Counted from the first letter of the stretch, positions 37,373 to 47,567 are shown. The stretch is DNA of 64,000 nt from an uncultured Clostridia bacterium (GCA_944384265.1 CALWSR010000003.1:62001-126000), one strand, 5' to 3'. Program-made: numbers and translations. The notes: generated by a model from the sequence alone, not told the origin.

Positions 37373-37506
37373 TTCTTCAGGGCAGGGTGCAATTCCCGAC
37401 CGGTGGTACAGTCCACGAGCCAATGCACTGCATTGGCTGACATGGTGCAATTCCATGACCGACAGTGAATGTGGCAAGCGTCACAAAGTCTGGATGGGAG
37501 AAGAAT
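37373..37506 (+). promoter_or_regulatory. FMN riboswitch (RFN element)
   Basis: Conserved RFN blocks in order: CAGGGCAGGGTGCAATTCCC, GACCGGTGGTA, AGTCCACGAGC, a variable stem (CCAATGCACTGCATTGG), GCAATTCCATGACCGACAG, and GTCTGGATGGGAGAAGAA. All six helices of the class can be drawn. FMN binding should favour the downstream terminator and shut off ribU. Confidence 0.96.
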
Positions 37507-37561
37507 AAATGACAGCAGGCCACAATCATGGGGCTTTTGCTATCCTTTATTTTGCTTGTCG

Positions 37562-37591
37562 GCAGCCTGAAGATTTTTAGGCTGCTTTTTT
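37562..37591 (+). terminator. Riboswitch-controlled intrinsic terminator
   Basis: Stem GCAGCCT (37562-37568) with AGGCTGC (37579-37585) followed by six T. It lies 55 bases past the FMN riboswitch and 110 bases before the ribU start, the expected position of an expression platform for transcription attenuation. Confidence 0.85.
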
Positions 37592-37701
37592 GTATAAAAA
37601 AAGCAGTTCGCCAAAAGCGATTTGACAGTGCAAGGCACTGTAAAACCAAAAAATCTCATGCAGTACAGCATTGCTGTACCACAACAAATGGAGGGAAAAC
37701 C

Positions 37702-38304
37702 ATGGAAAATATCAAAGCAATTTTTACAAGCTGTAAAACACAGCAGTCTCAACAGCCAAAAAAAATAAACACAAAGCAAATGGTGGGTATGGCAATGTTA
37801 GCCGCCGTTTCCATTGTATTTGTATCCATTATACATTTTCCGCTGTTTCCGGCGGCGGCATTTTTGGAGTATGACCCGGCAGATATCCCCATTTTAATCG
37901 GGGCATTTGCCTATGGCCCCGGGGCAGGCTTTTTGCTGGCCGTTGTGGTTTCCTGCATACAAGGGGCCACTGTCAGTGCCGGCAGCGGTGTCATAGGCAT
38001 TGTCATGCACATTGCGGCCACAGGAAGCTGCGCTTTGATTTGCGGAAGCATTTATCAAAAAACAAAAACAAAAAAAGGCGCCGCTGCCGCATTGGCCCTG
38101 GGAGCCTTTACCATGACAGCGGCCATGGTGTTGATGAATTTGATATTGACTCCTCTTTTTATGGGGGCGCCTATTGAAACGGTTATGAAAATGCTGGTGC
38201 CTGTTATCATTCCTTTTAATCTTTTAAAATCAGCAATCAACTGTTTGATTACATTTTTGCTGTATCAATCCATTTCCCATATATTGAGGGGAGTGGGCAA
38301 ATAA
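37702..38304 (+). CDS. ribU: Riboflavin ECF transporter substrate-binding protein RibU
   Basis: 200 residues from ATG 37702 (GGAGGGAAAACC upstream); the longer frame runs back into the riboswitch leader. Six hydrophobic segments with the RibU pattern AAAFLEYDPADIPILIGAF and GAGFLLAVVVSCIQG. RibU captures riboflavin and docks on the shared ECF module, encoded elsewhere. The FMN riboswitch makes the assignment firm. Confidence 0.95.
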   Translation: MENIKAIFTSCKTQQSQQPKKINTKQMVGMAMLAAVSIVFVSIIHFPLFPAAAFLEYDPADIPILIGAFAYGPGAGFLLAVVVSCIQGATVSAGSGVIGIVMHIAATGSCALICGSIYQKTKTKKGAAAALALGAFTMTAAMVLMNLILTPLFMGAPIETVMKMLVPVIIPFNLLKSAINCLITFLLYQSISHILRGVGK

Positions 38305-38460
38305 AGCTTCCTTGCAAACAAGCTTTTGTCTGTAAATAGAGTTTTGTTTTCAAAAAGCAATCCATTTTATTTTTTGTCAGAAAAGCAGTTTTTTATTGTC
38401 ATAAGCTTTGTTTATGCATATAATAATATGGAGGCTGAAAATATAGACTAAATACACAAA

Positions 38461-38501
38461 AGAGAGCATATATTTTTCAGAGGAGATATGCTCTCTATTT
38501 T
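38461..38501 (+). terminator. Rho-independent terminator between ribU and ddl
   Basis: An 11-bp stem (AGAGAGCATAT with ATATGCTCTCT) followed by ATTTTTATG. It lies about 155 bases after ribU and 60 bases before ddl, so it may instead be an attenuator of ddl. Confidence 0.7.
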
Positions 38502-38559
38502 TATGTTTTGCAGAGCAGGCCTCCTACACAAGCACCGCAATACAGAAAGAAGGTATGAT

Positions 38560-39636
38560 ATGAATAAAAAAACAGTCGCAATTATATTCGGCGGACAATC
38601 CACAGAGCATGAGGTGTCCAGAAATTCTGCTGCTATGGTGATTTCAAACATAGACGAGGAAAAATACTTTTTAATACCCATTGGTATCACAAAGCAGGGG
38701 CAATGGCTCATATACAATGGCCCCGTAGAGCATATTCAAACAGGAGAATGGGAAAAATACGGTACACCGGCCATCATCAGCCCTGACGCCACACAAAAGT
38801 GTATTTTAAAAATAGTAGGCGGAAAAATAAAAGAAATTCCTGTGGATGTTGTTTTTCCTGTGCTTCATGGGGCATGGGGAGAGGATGGAACCATACAGGG
38901 TCTTTTTGAAATGGCCCAAATTCCCTATGTGGGGGGTGGTGTGCTTACTTCCAGCGTGAGCATGGATAAGGTTTTTACAAAAATGATTGCAGAACACGCC
39001 GGCATCAAGCAGGCAAAATATTTATGGTTTTATAAAAAACAGCTGCAAAGCTGTCAGACAGTTATGGAAAAAATAGAAAAAGAGTTAGGCTATCCCTGCT
39101 TTATCAAGCCGGCAAATGCAGGCTCTTCCGTGGGCATTTCAAAGGCTCACAATCCTCAGGAGCTGGAGCAGGCACTTTTTCATGCGGCAAAATTTGACAA
39201 CAAAATCATTGCAGAGGAATTTGTAGATGCCAGAGAAGTGGAATGTGCTGTGCTTGGCAACGACAATCCCATGGCAAGCTGTGTGGGAGAGATATTATCC
39301 TCTGGGGAATTTTATGATTATGATGCCAAATATAACAGTCCCGAATCCAAAACAGTGGTTCCTGTGGATATGCCCCAAGAAATTACAGATAAAATCAAAC
39401 AGGTGGCACTTCAAATTTATCAGGCAGTAGAGGGAACAGGCCTTGCCAGAGTGGACTTTTTTGTAAAAAAGGGTACCAATGAAGTCATATTCAACGAGCT
39501 GAACACCATGCCCGGATTTACCACAATCAGTATGTATCCCATGCTTTGGGAGGAAGAGGGAAAAACAAAAACAATGCTGATTGATGAGCTGATTACATTG
39601 GCACTTACAAAACAGCAGCACAAAGGTCATGCCTAA
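38560..39636 (+). CDS. ddl: D-alanine--D-alanine ligase
   Basis: 358 residues from ATG 38560 (AGAAGG upstream). ATP-grasp enzyme that makes the D-Ala-D-Ala dipeptide of peptidoglycan. Motifs: FGGQSTEHEVS at the N-terminus, FPVLHGAWGEDGTIQG, CFIKPANAGSSVGISK, and the metal-binding FNELNTMPGFT. A Ddl versus D-Ala-D-Lac ligase distinction was not attempted. murI follows after 18 bases. Confidence 0.95.
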   Translation: MNKKTVAIIFGGQSTEHEVSRNSAAMVISNIDEEKYFLIPIGITKQGQWLIYNGPVEHIQTGEWEKYGTPAIISPDATQKCILKIVGGKIKEIPVDVVFPVLHGAWGEDGTIQGLFEMAQIPYVGGGVLTSSVSMDKVFTKMIAEHAGIKQAKYLWFYKKQLQSCQTVMEKIEKELGYPCFIKPANAGSSVGISKAHNPQELEQALFHAAKFDNKIIAEEFVDAREVECAVLGNDNPMASCVGEILSSGEFYDYDAKYNSPESKTVVPVDMPQEITDKIKQVALQIYQAVEGTGLARVDFFVKKGTNEVIFNELNTMPGFTTISMYPMLWEEEGKTKTMLIDELITLALTKQQHKGHA

Positions 39637-39654
39637 CAGGCAGGAGGAAAAAAC

Positions 39655-40458
39655 ATGGATACAAGACCAATCGGTGTGTTTGATTCCGGTGTAGGCGGCT
39701 TAACTGTTGTAAAGCAAATGATGAAAACACTGCCTCATGAAAACATTATTTATTTTGGAGATACAGCCAGACTGCCCTATGGCACAAAATCCAAAAATGC
39801 TGTTACCAAATTTTCCAAACAAATTGTACGTTTTTTGCTCACAAAGGACGTCAAGGCAGTGGTCATTGCCTGCAACACAGCCAGCTCCAACAGCTTGGAG
39901 GCACTGCGGCAAACATTTGAAATCCCTATTTTCGGCGTTGTCAAATCTGGTGTAAAAGAGGCCCTTCGTTCCACCAAAAACAAAAGGGTGGGCATTATCG
40001 GCACTGCCGCCACCATACGCAGCAAGGCCTATGAAAGGCTGATTGCACAGGCAGATGACAGTATACAGGTGTATGCAAAGCCCTGCCCTCTTTTTGTCTC
40101 TCTTGTGGAGGAGGGCTGGACAGACAACGCTGTGGCAAGGCTGACAGCAGAAAATTATTTAAAGGAATTGGTAGCAGAAGACATTGATTGTCTTGTGCTG
40201 GGCTGTACCCATTATCCTTTGTTAAAAAAGTGCATTGGGGAAACAGTGGGCGAAAATATCAATCTGGTTGACCCTGCAAAGGCCACTGCCAAAATGGTAA
40301 AAGCATTTTTGTCAGAAAAAAAAATGCTCCACAAAAAAGAAAATGTTGCAGAGCATTTTTTCTATATCAGTGATGCCGCAGACACATTTGACATGATGTG
40401 CAAAAAGGCATTGAAAAAAGCCTATTCTCCGGAAATTGTTGATATTGAAGCCTATTAA
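39655..40458 (+). CDS. murI: Glutamate racemase
   Basis: 267 residues. Supplies D-glutamate for peptidoglycan. Both catalytic cysteine motifs are present: VIACNTASSN and LGCTHYPLL, with the opening GVFDSGVGGLTVV. In operon with ddl, so two D-amino-acid steps of cell-wall synthesis are expressed together. Confidence 0.96.
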   Translation: MDTRPIGVFDSGVGGLTVVKQMMKTLPHENIIYFGDTARLPYGTKSKNAVTKFSKQIVRFLLTKDVKAVVIACNTASSNSLEALRQTFEIPIFGVVKSGVKEALRSTKNKRVGIIGTAATIRSKAYERLIAQADDSIQVYAKPCPLFVSLVEEGWTDNAVARLTAENYLKELVAEDIDCLVLGCTHYPLLKKCIGETVGENINLVDPAKATAKMVKAFLSEKKMLHKKENVAEHFFYISDAADTFDMMCKKALKKAYSPEIVDIEAY

Positions 40459-40501
40459 AAAGCAAAGGGGCTTTCAGCAAAATTTTACTGTGCAGCAGTT
40501 A

Positions 40502-40556
40502 CATATTGCTTTAAAAAGGCGCCGGATTTTACCGGCTGCCTTTTTAAAGCAATATG
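40502..40556. repeat. Long perfect hairpin after murI
   Basis: Arms CATATTGCTTTAAAAAGGC (40502-40520) and GCCTTTTTAAAGCAATATG (40538-40556) are perfect complements, and GCCGG/CCGGC extends the stem to 24 bp with one bulged T and a 6-base loop. It contains the ACCGGCTGCC word of the dispersed repeat. It probably terminates murI, but no clear T run follows on the plus strand. Confidence 0.85.
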
Positions 40557-40647
40557 CTTATGGCATTGATATAAAAATGCCCAGTCTGCTCTTTTTAGGA
40601 TAGAAACAAAATACTGCTTGGGAAGCTGTTTGAAAAAAATCTGGTTT

Positions 40648-41306
40648 GCAGCCCCCTTTTATCATACTGCTTTGCCATTTCCGGTGCATTGTGCTTTCCA
40701 TTTTTCATACAGCTCCGTAAAAACCGTATTTTCCCCTTCCGTTGTTTTTTTATTCCATATTTGCCCTGCAATACCCATTTATTTCCATGCCTATGCCCAC
40801 ATGATATTTTGAAATTGCAGCAGCTTACACAAACAATTTTTGAAAATAATAGAAAACCGGCTGTTTTCTGAGCAAAATCCCCTCAAAAAGCAACCATTTG
40901 TTGTACACTGTTATTTTAAGCGGGCTATTTTGCAACAGCCCCCTTTTATCATACTGCTTTGCCATTTCCGGTGCATTCTGCTTTTCATTTTTCATAGCTC
41001 CATGAAAGCTGCATTTTCCCCTTCCGTTGTTTTTTTATTCCATATTTGCCCTGCAATACCCATTTATTTCCATGCCTATGCCCACATGATATTTTGAAAT
41101 TGCAGCAGCTTACACAAAGAATTTTTGAAAATAATAGAAAACCGGCTGTTTTCTGAGCAAAATCCCCTCAAAAAGCAACCGTTTGTTGTACACTGTTATT
41201 TTAAGAGGGCTATTTTGCAACAGCCCCCTTTTATCATACTACTTTGCCATTTCCGCTGCATTGCGCTTTCCATTTTTCATAGCTCCATGAAAACCGCATT
41301 TTCCCA
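40648..41306. repeat. Tandem array, ~2.3 copies of a ~286-bp unit with embedded stem-loop element
   Basis: The marker ATCATACT occurs at 40661, 40948 and 41233 (periods 287 and 285). Each full unit includes one copy of the dispersed stem-loop core (AAAACCGGCTGTTTTCTGAG and TTTTGCAACAGCCCC) at about 40817-40945 and 41101-41230. The short frames repeated in it are artefacts. No gene lies between murI and tex. Confidence 0.9.
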
Positions 41307-41443
41307 TTGCTTTACCTTCTTTTCCCACAAGGCTTTTACACTTTAAACTGCTTTATTTACGACGATTGCCATAAGCATACAGCACAAAATATTTTTTAGC
41401 TTTTTCTCCTTCTATTTTTCTCTGTATGTTTAGACTCCTTTTT

Positions 41444-43591
41444 TTATACCCCTCTCATTGTCAATGAAATTCTTTTTTTGGCCATATCCACATTTAATAC
41501 CTTGACCTGAACAACATCCCCCACGCCCACTGCATCCAAGGGATGCTTTATGTAGCTGTCGGAGATTTCAGAAATATGCACCAATCCATCCTGATGCACA
41601 CCAATGTCTACAAACACACCAAAATCAATGACATTTCTGACAGTACCCTTCAGCACCATATCAGGCTTTAAATCCTCCATAGAAAGCACATCACTGCGCA
41701 GCACAGGAGGAGGCAGCTCTTCACGAGGGTCACGGCCGGGCTTTTCCAATTCTTTTATAATATCCTCCAATGTGGGTATGCCAATGCCCAATTCCTCTGC
41801 TGTCTTTTCCGGAGCAGACAGCCTTTGATACAAATTTTTTACTGTTTTTTGTTTCACATCCTCCAAGCAGTAGCCTGCCATGTTTAAAAGAGCTTCTGCC
41901 GCTTGATAGCTTTCCGGATGCACTCCCGTGTTATCCAATGGAGTCTGGCTTTCCGGTATTCTTAAAAAGCCGGCACATTGTTCAAATGCCTTGGGACCCA
42001 GCTTAGGCACCTGCAACAATTCCTTTCTGGTTTGAAATTTTCCGTTTTCCTCTCTGTATTTTAATATATTTTTGGCAACTGTACTGCTGATGCCTGACAC
42101 ATAAGAAAGCAGAGAGGGAGATGCCGTGTTTAAATCCACTCCCACAGCATTGACACAGCTTTCCACCACACCGCTCAATGCTTCTCCCAGACGCTTTTGG
42201 TTCATATCATGCTGATATTGTCCCACTCCAATGGATTTTGGGTCAATTTTTACAAGCTCTGCAAGGGGGTCCTGCAAACGGCGTCCTATGGAAACAGCAC
42301 TCCGCAGGGCCACATCAAAATCAGGAAACTCCTCTGCCCCCAGCTTAGAAGCGGAATATACAGAGGCCCCGGCTTCATTGACAATGACATAAAAAACACT
42401 GCGTTCTAATGCTTTTAAAAGGGTTTCTGCCACAAACACCTCAGACTCCCGACTGGCTGTGCCGTTGCCAATGGCAATCACATCCACATGATATTGTTCA
42501 ATCATCGCCTTGAGCTTCTCCTTTGCCTCTTGTGTCCTTTTTTGAGGCGCAGTGGGATAGACCACCGCCGTATCCAGTGTTTTGCCTGTCTGGTCAATGA
42601 CGGCAATTTTGCAGCCTGTACGAAAAGCCGGGTCCAGTGCCAGCACCACTTTATCTTTTATGGGAGGCTGTAATAAAAGCTGTTTCAAATTTTCACGAAA
42701 TACCTTTATGGCATTTTCCTCTGCCGCCTCTGTCATATCATTTCTGATTTCCCGCTCCAAAGAAGGTGCAATGAGCCTTTTGTAGCTGTCTGCAATCACC
42801 TCCTGAAGCACCTGCCTTGTATCGCTTTGGGGCAGAATCAATTTTTGCTCCAATTTTTGAAGCAGTTTATATTCCTCCTCCAGAACAATTTTCACAGTCA
42901 AAAATTCCTCTTTTTCTCCTCTGTTGATTGCCAGCACTCTGTGTCCCGCCACTTTTTTTACAGGCTCCTGAAAGCTGTAATACATTTCATAAACAGACTG
43001 CTTTGTGTCATCGGTGGCTTTGGCTGTCAAAAAACCACTTTTTATGGTTTCTTTACGCAAAAGCTTTCTCAAATCCGCATCATCAGAAATACGCTCTGCC
43101 AAAATATCCTTGGCGCCGGCAATGGCCTCCTCCACCGTTTGCACTCCCTTTTCTTCATTCAAAAAGGACTTTGCTGTGTTTTGCAGCGTGTCAGAGAGCT
43201 TTTGCAGCCATATGAAATCGGCCAGAGGCTCCAGTCCCTTTTCCTTTGCAATGGTGGCTCTGGTACGGCGTTTTGGACGAAAAGGACGATAGATATCCTC
43301 AATTTCTGTCATGGTTTCTGCCAAAGAGAGCTTTTGTGAAATTTCCTCTGTCATGTTGCCCTGCTCTGTAATGCTTTTTTCCACCTGCTGTCTTTTTTCT
43401 TCCAAATGACGCAGATAGGAAAGCCTTTCATAAAGACTGCGCAGTATCTGGTCATCCAACGAGCCTGTCATTTCCTTTCTGTAACGGGCAATAAAAGGAA
43501 TGGTATTGCCTTCATCAATGAGCTTTATGACATTTTTCACCTGTGCAGCATTTAATTGAAATTCCTGTTGCAATTTGTATTGTATTTCCAT
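41444..43591 (-). CDS. tex: Tex-family S1 RNA-binding transcription accessory protein
   Basis: 715 residues. N-terminal Tex helical region, YqgF/RNase-H-like domain with LALDPAFRTGCKIAVID (about 325-345), helix-hairpin-helix repeats (VDLNTASPSLLSYVSGI and LLQVPKLGPKAFEQCAGF) and a C-terminal S1 domain (VIDFGVFVDIGVHQDGLVHI). Tex proteins act with RNA polymerase and ribosomes in transcription recycling and tolerance to stress. Full length, no defect seen. Confidence 0.96.
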   Translation of the reverse strand: MEIQYKLQQEFQLNAAQVKNVIKLIDEGNTIPFIARYRKEMTGSLDDQILRSLYERLSYLRHLEEKRQQVEKSITEQGNMTEEISQKLSLAETMTEIEDIYRPFRPKRRTRATIAKEKGLEPLADFIWLQKLSDTLQNTAKSFLNEEKGVQTVEEAIAGAKDILAERISDDADLRKLLRKETIKSGFLTAKATDDTKQSVYEMYYSFQEPVKKVAGHRVLAINRGEKEEFLTVKIVLEEEYKLLQKLEQKLILPQSDTRQVLQEVIADSYKRLIAPSLEREIRNDMTEAAEENAIKVFRENLKQLLLQPPIKDKVVLALDPAFRTGCKIAVIDQTGKTLDTAVVYPTAPQKRTQEAKEKLKAMIEQYHVDVIAIGNGTASRESEVFVAETLLKALERSVFYVIVNEAGASVYSASKLGAEEFPDFDVALRSAVSIGRRLQDPLAELVKIDPKSIGVGQYQHDMNQKRLGEALSGVVESCVNAVGVDLNTASPSLLSYVSGISSTVAKNILKYREENGKFQTRKELLQVPKLGPKAFEQCAGFLRIPESQTPLDNTGVHPESYQAAEALLNMAGYCLEDVKQKTVKNLYQRLSAPEKTAEELGIGIPTLEDIIKELEKPGRDPREELPPPVLRSDVLSMEDLKPDMVLKGTVRNVIDFGVFVDIGVHQDGLVHISEISDSYIKHPLDAVGVGDVVQVKVLNVDMAKKRISLTMRGV

Positions 43592-43600
43592 GATTTCCTC

Positions 43601-44635
43601 CTACTTTTTTTCTGACAAATCAATCCGTTTTTTACAATTTTCCCCACTGTAAAGCAAACGATATTTCAAAACAGCTCCGGGAATTTTCTCTGCCAATCCT
43701 CTTACTATCAAATAATCTAAATGGGCCATGGTTTCCCCCACAGCAAACCATCTTTGTGTGATGGGAAATTCCTCCCAGCATTTTCCCCTCATGGACCATT
43801 TCATAAAGGAGGCCGTTTCATATGCTGTCAAGGGCTGTTTTTGTGCCAAAATATCAATGGTATTTTCCAAACGAATTTTATGATGGGCTATGATTTGCTC
43901 AATCCTTTCATAAACATCCATTTCGTTTTTTCTGTGGGCAGGCAATGCCAGCCGAATGGGTATTTTTTTGATTTTATAAAGACTTTGTATATAATCTCCC
44001 AAAGCATCCTCTACCCCCAGCCAAGAGGTGATGTTTGGTGTAATGTCAAACAAAATATGGTCGGCTGTAAATAAAATCTGCTCCTTTTCCATATAAAGAC
44101 ACATCTGTCCGGGGGTATGTCCCGGAACCAGTATTGTTTTTAATGTATGCTCCCCAATCTGAAGGGTATCTTGGTCATACATCATTATGGCAGGGAAAAC
44201 ACCGCTGGGAGCAAAGCTTCTGGCCGGATTTGTATTGCGCAGTGCAGTGGTGTATTCCTTTGGAAAGCCCTCCTGTTCAAATTTCTGCTCTGTTTGAAGC
44301 CATATATCTCCTATGGTAGTGCCTACAAAATAGTCATAGTCTGTTTTTCCCATATAGATAGGGCAGTTTTTGCCCTCCATGAGATTATGGACAAGCCCTG
44401 TATGGTCAGAATGCAGATGAGTCAAAAAAAGAGAGGTATGCTCAAAATCCACTCCCAGCTCTGAAAGCCCCTCTTCCATGGCTTTTTTACATTCTGGACG
44501 GTTAAAGCCTGTGTCTATAATGAGTGTTTCTCCCTTGGACTGCAAAACATAGCAGTTTAAATTTTTTAAGGGATTATCCGGCAAAGGGATATGTATTTGA
44601 AAAATAGCAGGTGAATCCTTTATTTTTGTTACCAT
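43601..44635 (-). CDS. Metallo-beta-lactamase-fold hydrolase
   Basis: 344 residues. Zinc ligands: LTHLHSDHTGL, VPGHTPGQMCLY, LFTADHILFD and LPAHRK. The C-terminal 90 residues look like the winged-helix extension of YqgX/LACTB2-like proteins. The substrate is unknown; the family includes glyoxalase-II-like hydrolases and nucleases. It starts 9 bases upstream of tex on the same strand, so the two are probably co-transcribed. Confidence 0.88.
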   Translation of the reverse strand: MVTKIKDSPAIFQIHIPLPDNPLKNLNCYVLQSKGETLIIDTGFNRPECKKAMEEGLSELGVDFEHTSLFLTHLHSDHTGLVHNLMEGKNCPIYMGKTDYDYFVGTTIGDIWLQTEQKFEQEGFPKEYTTALRNTNPARSFAPSGVFPAIMMYDQDTLQIGEHTLKTILVPGHTPGQMCLYMEKEQILFTADHILFDITPNITSWLGVEDALGDYIQSLYKIKKIPIRLALPAHRKNEMDVYERIEQIIAHHKIRLENTIDILAQKQPLTAYETASFMKWSMRGKCWEEFPITQRWFAVGETMAHLDYLIVRGLAEKIPGAVLKYRLLYSGENCKKRIDLSEKK

Positions 44636-45055
44636 AAATAAAATACAACTCCTTTTTTTTACAATCCATTATACGTTTTTTTTGCTTTGTTCTCAACCAA
44701 TAATGGCAATGTGCTGTAAAAAAAACCATGCCCTTGTCTTTTGTCATATCTCCATTTTCAAATTCCCTTTATACTATACATCTTAAAAAAATAGATTTTC
44801 TGTTTTTTGTTCTGTTTTATACTGCTGTTTTTTATTTTTATGTCATATTATCCATCATAGCACCATAATCCTTCACTATTTTTATGAATATGCCATAAAT
44901 TATAATCAAAAAACCGTTTTAAAGAGCATAAAAAAAACAAGCTCATCGGCTCCTTTATAGATGAAAAAATAATATTATTGTTTTTTGTTCATATTTTATT
45001 CATAAATTTGTTATATACTTGTAAAAGTAAAAAAGTATTGTTTGGAGAGGAAATT
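44636..45055. other. Intergenic region between divergent MBL-fold and M23 genes
   Basis: About 420 A/T-rich bases holding two divergent promoters. No box pair with good spacing could be assigned with confidence and no gene is seen. Confidence 0.4.
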
Positions 45056-46246
45056 ATGTTAAAAAAACTTTTTATTGGCATGATGGCCTGTTTGCTGACA
45101 CTTTCCTTCAGTGTACCCCCTGCCGTACCGGTGGAGGCAAAAACATTGCAGCAGTTGCAGACAGAGCGTTCTAATTTACAAAAGAAAACAGAAGAGGCCA
45201 AAAAGAATTTAGAAGAGGCCAAAAAAAATAAAGCATCTGTGGCAGCAGAAATTGCCGCATTGGACCAAACATTAAATGCAGCCAATGCCCAGCTGGAAAA
45301 GGTGGAGGCAGACCTGGCAGAGGTGCAAAAGCGTTTGGAGGAATCCAAGCAAATGCTGGCACAGGCCACAGAGAACAAAGAAAATCAAATGGATGTTTTT
45401 GGACAGCGTGTAAAATTTATTCATGAAAACGGCTCTACAGGCTATTTAGACGTGATTTTGGAAGCAAAGGGCTTTAATGACCTTTTGATGCGTATGCAGC
45501 ACGTGGAAGAAATTATGAATTATGACAATAATTTATTAAACGAGCTAAAAAACACAGAAAATGTCATTCGTCAAAAAACAGAGGATGTGGCACAGGAGGA
45601 AAAAGAGGCCTCCAAGCTGGTGGAAGAGCAAAAGGTGACACTGGCCAGCCTGGAAAGCCTGAAGGCAGAAAAATCTGCCACCATGAAAGCCTATGAACAG
45701 GATGAAGCAAAATATGACCAAATTGTAAAAAGCAATGAAGCAGCCAGCCAAGAGGTAGCCAGACTGATTGCAGAAGCAACAGCGGCGGCAGCCAGAAGCG
45801 GCAGGGAAGAGGTGGTATACACCGGCGGAAAATTAAACTGGCCCGTACCATCCAGGGCGGCCTCCAGCTCCAGCCTCAGCAGCGGCTTTGTCAACCGAAA
45901 AAGACCTATCGGCAGCGGCTGGGAAAAGCATACAGGCTATGATATCCCTGCGGCCTACGGCGCAAACATTGTAGCCGCAGAAGGCGGCACTGTCATCACA
46001 GCCGGCTGGGTAAACGGATATGGAAACACAGTGATGATTAACCATGGCGGCGGTTTGGTTACATTATACGGCCACAACTCCAGCTTGACTGTGTCCAAAG
46101 GACAAAAGGTATCAAGAGGACAAACCATAGCAAAATGCGGCAGTACAGGAAACTCCACAGGAAATCACTGCCACTTTGAAGTCCGTGTCAATGGAAGCCC
46201 TGTTAATCCATCCTCCTATTTGGGTGTAGCCAACATTTCTGTATAA
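45056..46246 (+). CDS. Secreted murein hydrolase activator/M23 peptidase with coiled coil (EnvC-like)
   Basis: 396 residues from ATG 45056 (GGAGAGGAAATT upstream). A signal peptide ends near VEA at residue 28; a long coiled coil follows to about 245, then an LytM/M23 domain. The zinc motifs HTGYD and HCHFE (His371, His373) are intact, so it could be an active endopeptidase, unlike the degenerate E. coli EnvC. A role in septal or sporulation cell-wall cleavage is inferred from architecture. Confidence 0.92.
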   Translation: MLKKLFIGMMACLLTLSFSVPPAVPVEAKTLQQLQTERSNLQKKTEEAKKNLEEAKKNKASVAAEIAALDQTLNAANAQLEKVEADLAEVQKRLEESKQMLAQATENKENQMDVFGQRVKFIHENGSTGYLDVILEAKGFNDLLMRMQHVEEIMNYDNNLLNELKNTENVIRQKTEDVAQEEKEASKLVEEQKVTLASLESLKAEKSATMKAYEQDEAKYDQIVKSNEAASQEVARLIAEATAAAARSGREEVVYTGGKLNWPVPSRAASSSSLSSGFVNRKRPIGSGWEKHTGYDIPAAYGANIVAAEGGTVITAGWVNGYGNTVMINHGGGLVTLYGHNSSLTVSKGQKVSRGQTIAKCGSTGNSTGNHCHFEVRVNGSPVNPSSYLGVANISV

Positions 46247-46305
46247 TAAAAGCCATGTATTTTGGCCCATTGCCTGTTTCAAAAACAATCAAAGCAATCT
46301 TTTTT

Positions 46306-46334
46306 CCGTCAGCCAATAGGCTGGCGGTATTTTT
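46306..46334 (+). terminator. Rho-independent terminator after the M23 gene
   Basis: Stem CCGTCAGCC/GGCTGGCGG with an AATA loop followed by TATTTTT, 60 bases after the stop codon. Confidence 0.8.
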
Positions 46335-47567
46335 ATGGTGCCTTCACTGACCATTTGAAAAGGGGCAGTGTCATAATGCTGTCATGGAATCAAATGACCC
46401 CTTCAGACTGTCTTACAATATATTTTTCATATCCCCAAAAATGCGCCATATTATGCCCTTACTTTTTATACCATTGTAAAAATGATATAAAAGGCTGTAT
46501 GACACTGCTTTATCAAAAACATTTATTTATAAATATAAAATGTGTTTTTTTGGGAGGCCCACTGCTTAAAAATTCTGCTCACTTCTATATTTTTATTGCA
46601 TTTGCTTTTTATGAAGGCTGTGTGATGAGCATGGTTTTCTGTATGATGATTTTGCAGCCAAAGCCCTTCTTTTATACTTCTCTTTTTTCCATAGGCCTGT
46701 ACAAATGATTTTTCCCTCCCATGGTTACAAATCCGCCCTGCTTCCTTTATGAACTACACCCCTTCCTTTGTTTTGAAGCCTTATCCCATTTACACAGCAG
46801 CATAGTATTTTTCCATTTCTTTTTGGTTTTCATTTTATAAATAACAATATGCCTTTCTGTATCCTTTGGTGCATTTCATTGCAGATATCTGTTGTCCATT
46901 TAGCACCTTTACTAGAAATGGGCAGAAGAAGTGACAGAATGATATGGTTGCTTTTTTTATACATCATAAAAAATACCCCCAGCATGGCATTCCATTTTTT
47001 TCCATCACAATCCATTCTTTTTCGCTATACTTTTGTATGCAAAATAGCTATTTGCCATTTTTAGAGAGAATGCTAAAATAAAATATATATGGTTGCAGCA
47101 CAAATGCAGCTCTGTTTTGTCAAAAAGCATTCTGGAAAAGGATTTCATGCTATCCTATACAAAAACCTATTGGAAACACAAAAAATAAGACATGAAATAG
47201 CATTGCAATGCTGTTATTTTTATATCAATTCTGTCATGCTTATAAAAATCCTTTCACCAAAAAATCAAAAAACAATGTAGCTTTTGTCATAGCGGTTTAT
47301 GGCACCATCCTTTTTGATATGGATATAAATCACAATGCAACAACGGCTGAAGCATATCCATAACAGAACAATGCTTACAAAGAATATGCAATGAAAATTG
47401 GCCTCCCTTTTTTATAAATGGAGTACTGACAAATCATAGCCATTTTACCGTTGATATTCCGGCAAAATACAAATTGTGCAAACAAACACAGCATATTGTT
47501 TTTTATAAAAAGGCCCTGACTTTATGGCTCAAAATACAGACTGTACATTCATTTCTGAATCATTTTC
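46335..47567. other. Long intergenic region without supported genes
   Basis: About 1.2 kb. Open frames up to 148 codons exist but lack ribosome sites and coding character, and contain runs of Cys, Phe and Tyr codons typical of chance frames in this DNA. No repeat of the other arrays is seen. Confidence 0.5.

Noticed and set aside
46262-46708. 148-codon plus-strand frame after the M23 gene
   Set aside because: Runs across the terminator hairpin at 46306, has no ribosome site and has chance-like Phe/Tyr/Cys content.
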